The translations under genes were made by a program, and so were the position numbers. A stretch of DNA of 6,538 nt from JAKQIM01 sp964633225. GTDB taxonomy: Bacteria > Chloroflexota > Anaerolineae > Anaerolineales > UBA4823. Below, in pieces: positions 5,337 through 6,538 of this stretch. How positions within the stretch are numbered: position 1 is the first letter of the stretch; each line of letters begins with the position of its first letter. The stretch lies in contig CAZWFQ010000133.1 of NCBI GenBank assembly GCA_964633225.1, forward strand, positions 1 to 6,538, written 5' to 3'. The notes beneath the pieces are model-generated. The model had not been told where the DNA came from and did no database searches. It saw only the letters and a list, made by a program, of their open reading frames with translations.

Positions 5337-6538
5337 CCAGAATACTCCTTTGCCATGCGCCGAATGATGGCCTGGGCGCTCTGGCGGTCGTGCAATTGAG
5401 ATGACAACACAATCTCATCGAAAGAACTCGGTCGCACATTCACCAGCAGTAGATCGTCGGGCAGTTTCGCCAGGCACACCCCACGCGGCAGTGAGTACAA
5501 GGCCTCCTGCAAGTTGTCGGGGATGTCTGGGAAGCTCTCACGGATCAACTCGCGCTCGCTGCCCTTCTGGTAGAAGATAAAGTTGAAGGCCGAGTTGAAC
5601 AGGATCGGCGCGCCGTGGTGCAGCCCGCTGGCATCCCGCGGCCCCAAGAGCGTGTGCAGGTCTTGGTCGGCCACGATCATGCCCACGCGCCGGGCGCGGG
5701 CGGTCATAAACTCCTTGCTCACGTGGCTGGCAATGACCCCATCTCGCATCAGCATTCCCATTTCGTCCACGAACATCAGGATAGGGGTGGTATCTCCCGC
5801 CATCCGTCTGCGGCGAATGGCCTGGTTGACATCGGCCACCAGGATCGAGAGCAGCGCCGAGCGCAGGTTGCCCCCCATCTCTTGCTGCGGTAGGCGCGAG
5901 ATGTCGTACACTGTCACCAGGTGGTCAAGTGAAAAATCCACCGTGGTCGGGCGGCCAAATAGCTGTGCGTATGACCCGTTGATATACGGGCCAAGCATGT
6001 AGGAGAGCATTTGCGCCGCGCCGCGCACCGATGGCAACCGGGCATTTCCGGTCAAGACTTCCAATCTTCGTTGTAGCGCCTGCAGCGTGGGCGCTTCAGC
6101 CCCCTTACCCCAGATGGGGGTGTAAATGTCCAGCAGCACGTCGTCCAACATGGCCCGCTCCAAAGGATCTCCCCGCTTGAGCACACCGATCAGGGACAGC
6201 ATCGAGCACACGCTTTCGATCTGCATCCCGATTTCGTCATGGTGAATGTCCAGCACATTGATGGCCGAGGCCCCGGTGCCCAATGTGGCCTTGTGGCATA
6301 CGTCATCCCCCAAGAAAGACAGGTCAATGTTGCCCTGTGGGTCTACGATCACCAGGCGATTGCCCAATGCCATCTGGCGCAGCATGATCAACTGCACGGC
6401 AAAGGTCTTGCCGCTGCCGGTCTGCCCCAGAACCACGGTGTTATAAGATGGGTTGCGCCGGTCAAAAACATCAAAGATGACCGGAGATTGGTTGACATCC
6501 ACCCCTAACAAGATGCCCCTGGTTTCGGTGCGGCGGCG
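5333..6538 (-). CDS. virB4: VirB4-family conjugation ATPase, C-terminal part (5' end outside window)
   Basis: This is the cytoplasmic ATPase that energises assembly and function of a type IV secretion (conjugation) channel. The frame stays open to the right edge, so 401 residues are visible and the N-terminal domain is missing. A TTG at 6511 is only an internal leucine in the family motif RGILLGV. Walker A is GQTGSGKT at visible residues 38-45, followed by VDPQGN near 66-70, where the family usually has a DPEGE-like motif. The stretch around YAQLFGRPTTVDF (about 190-202) matches the typical VirB4 segment before the second half of the RecA fold. Walker B is ILMFVDEMGML at 253-263 (D258, E259), and ADQ at 289-291 stands where ITQ-like sensor residues are usual. 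The stop codon overlaps the next start as ATGA, so it heads the visible operon. VirB4 rather than VirD4 is favoured by the Walker B wording and the LFGRPT segment. The family call is firm; the exact subfamily is not. Confidence 0.92.
   Translation of the reverse strand, partial: RRRTETRGILLGVDVNQSPVIFDVFDRRNPSYNTVVLGQTGSGKTFAVQLIMLRQMALGNRLVIVDPQGNIDLSFLGDDVCHKATLGTGASAINVLDIHHDEIGMQIESVCSMLSLIGVLKRGDPLERAMLDDVLLDIYTPIWGKGAEAPTLQALQRRLEVLTGNARLPSVRGAAQMLSYMLGPYINGSYAQLFGRPTTVDFSLDHLVTVYDISRLPQQEMGGNLRSALLSILVADVNQAIRRRRMAGDTTPILMFVDEMGMLMRDGVIASHVSKEFMTARARRVGMIVADQDLHTLLGPRDASGLHHGAPILFNSAFNFIFYQKGSERELIRESFPDIPDNLQEALYSLPRGVCLAKLPDDLLLVNVRPSSFDEIVLSSQLHDRQSAQAIIRRMAKEYSG
5345..5351 (-). promoter_or_regulatory. 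Ribosome binding site for the 139-aa gene
   Basis: AAAGGAG lies inside the end of the virB4 reading frame, 8 nt before the ATG at 5336. It supports that start and, with the ATGA stop/start overlap, indicates coupled translation of the two genes. Confidence 0.75.

Noticed and set aside
6509..6511. TTG as the start of the VirB4-like gene
   Set aside because: The frame is open upstream to the edge and encodes the conserved TRGI before it, so this codon is an internal leucine and the gene is truncated by the window.

Overview
The window is part of a conjugative-transfer module, read entirely on the minus strand and so described from right to left. It fits an integrative conjugative element or conjugative plasmid of a bacterium of moderate GC content. 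The protein set is a VirB4-type ATPase, a coupling-protein-like ATPase, a Replic_Relax-like protein and a stand-alone topoisomerase I. The wording of the ATPase motifs recalls elements of Chloroflexota, Patescibacteria or Gram-positive bacteria rather than classical proteobacterial plasmids. That host assignment is inference from recalled family patterns. No ribosomal or housekeeping chromosomal gene is present to test it, and no insertion sequence, CRISPR array, tRNA or rRNA was seen.

Layout in transcription order: (1) the C-terminal part of a VirB4-family ATPase (6538-5333), whose 5' end lies outside the window; (2) a 139-residue Pro/Glu-rich soluble protein (5336-4917), coupled by an ATGA overlap; (3) a 377-residue protein with two N-terminal membrane helices (4913-3780), 3 nt further on; (4) an AT-richer 106-residue unknown protein (3762-3442) with a strong ribosome binding site; (5) a 551-residue soluble RecA-fold ATPase of the coupling-protein/HerA class (3452-1797), overlapping gene 4 by 11 nt; (6) a 278-nt non-coding stretch (1796-1519) dense in structure; (7) a 321-residue Replic_Relax-like protein (1518-553), also AT-richer; (8) a 62-nt spacer with two near-identical palindromic boxes; (9) the first 163 residues of a type IA topoisomerase (490-1), running off the left edge.

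How they may work together (inference): VirB4 powers assembly of the transfer channel. The membrane protein of gene 3 and the soluble ATPase of gene 5 look like the anchor/receptor half and the motor half of one type IV coupling protein, split into two genes with gene 4 between them. The Replic_Relax-like protein is the best candidate for the DNA-processing or initiator role, and the topoisomerase would handle supercoiling or decatenation of the transferred or replicating element. The two non-coding stretches are the best candidates for cis-acting DNA. The larger one holds a possible G-quadruplex, a perfect 15-bp inverted repeat and GGAAC boxes spaced by about whole helical turns, as expected of an origin (oriT or oriV) or a regulatory region. 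The smaller one looks like a tandem operator abutting the topA start codon.
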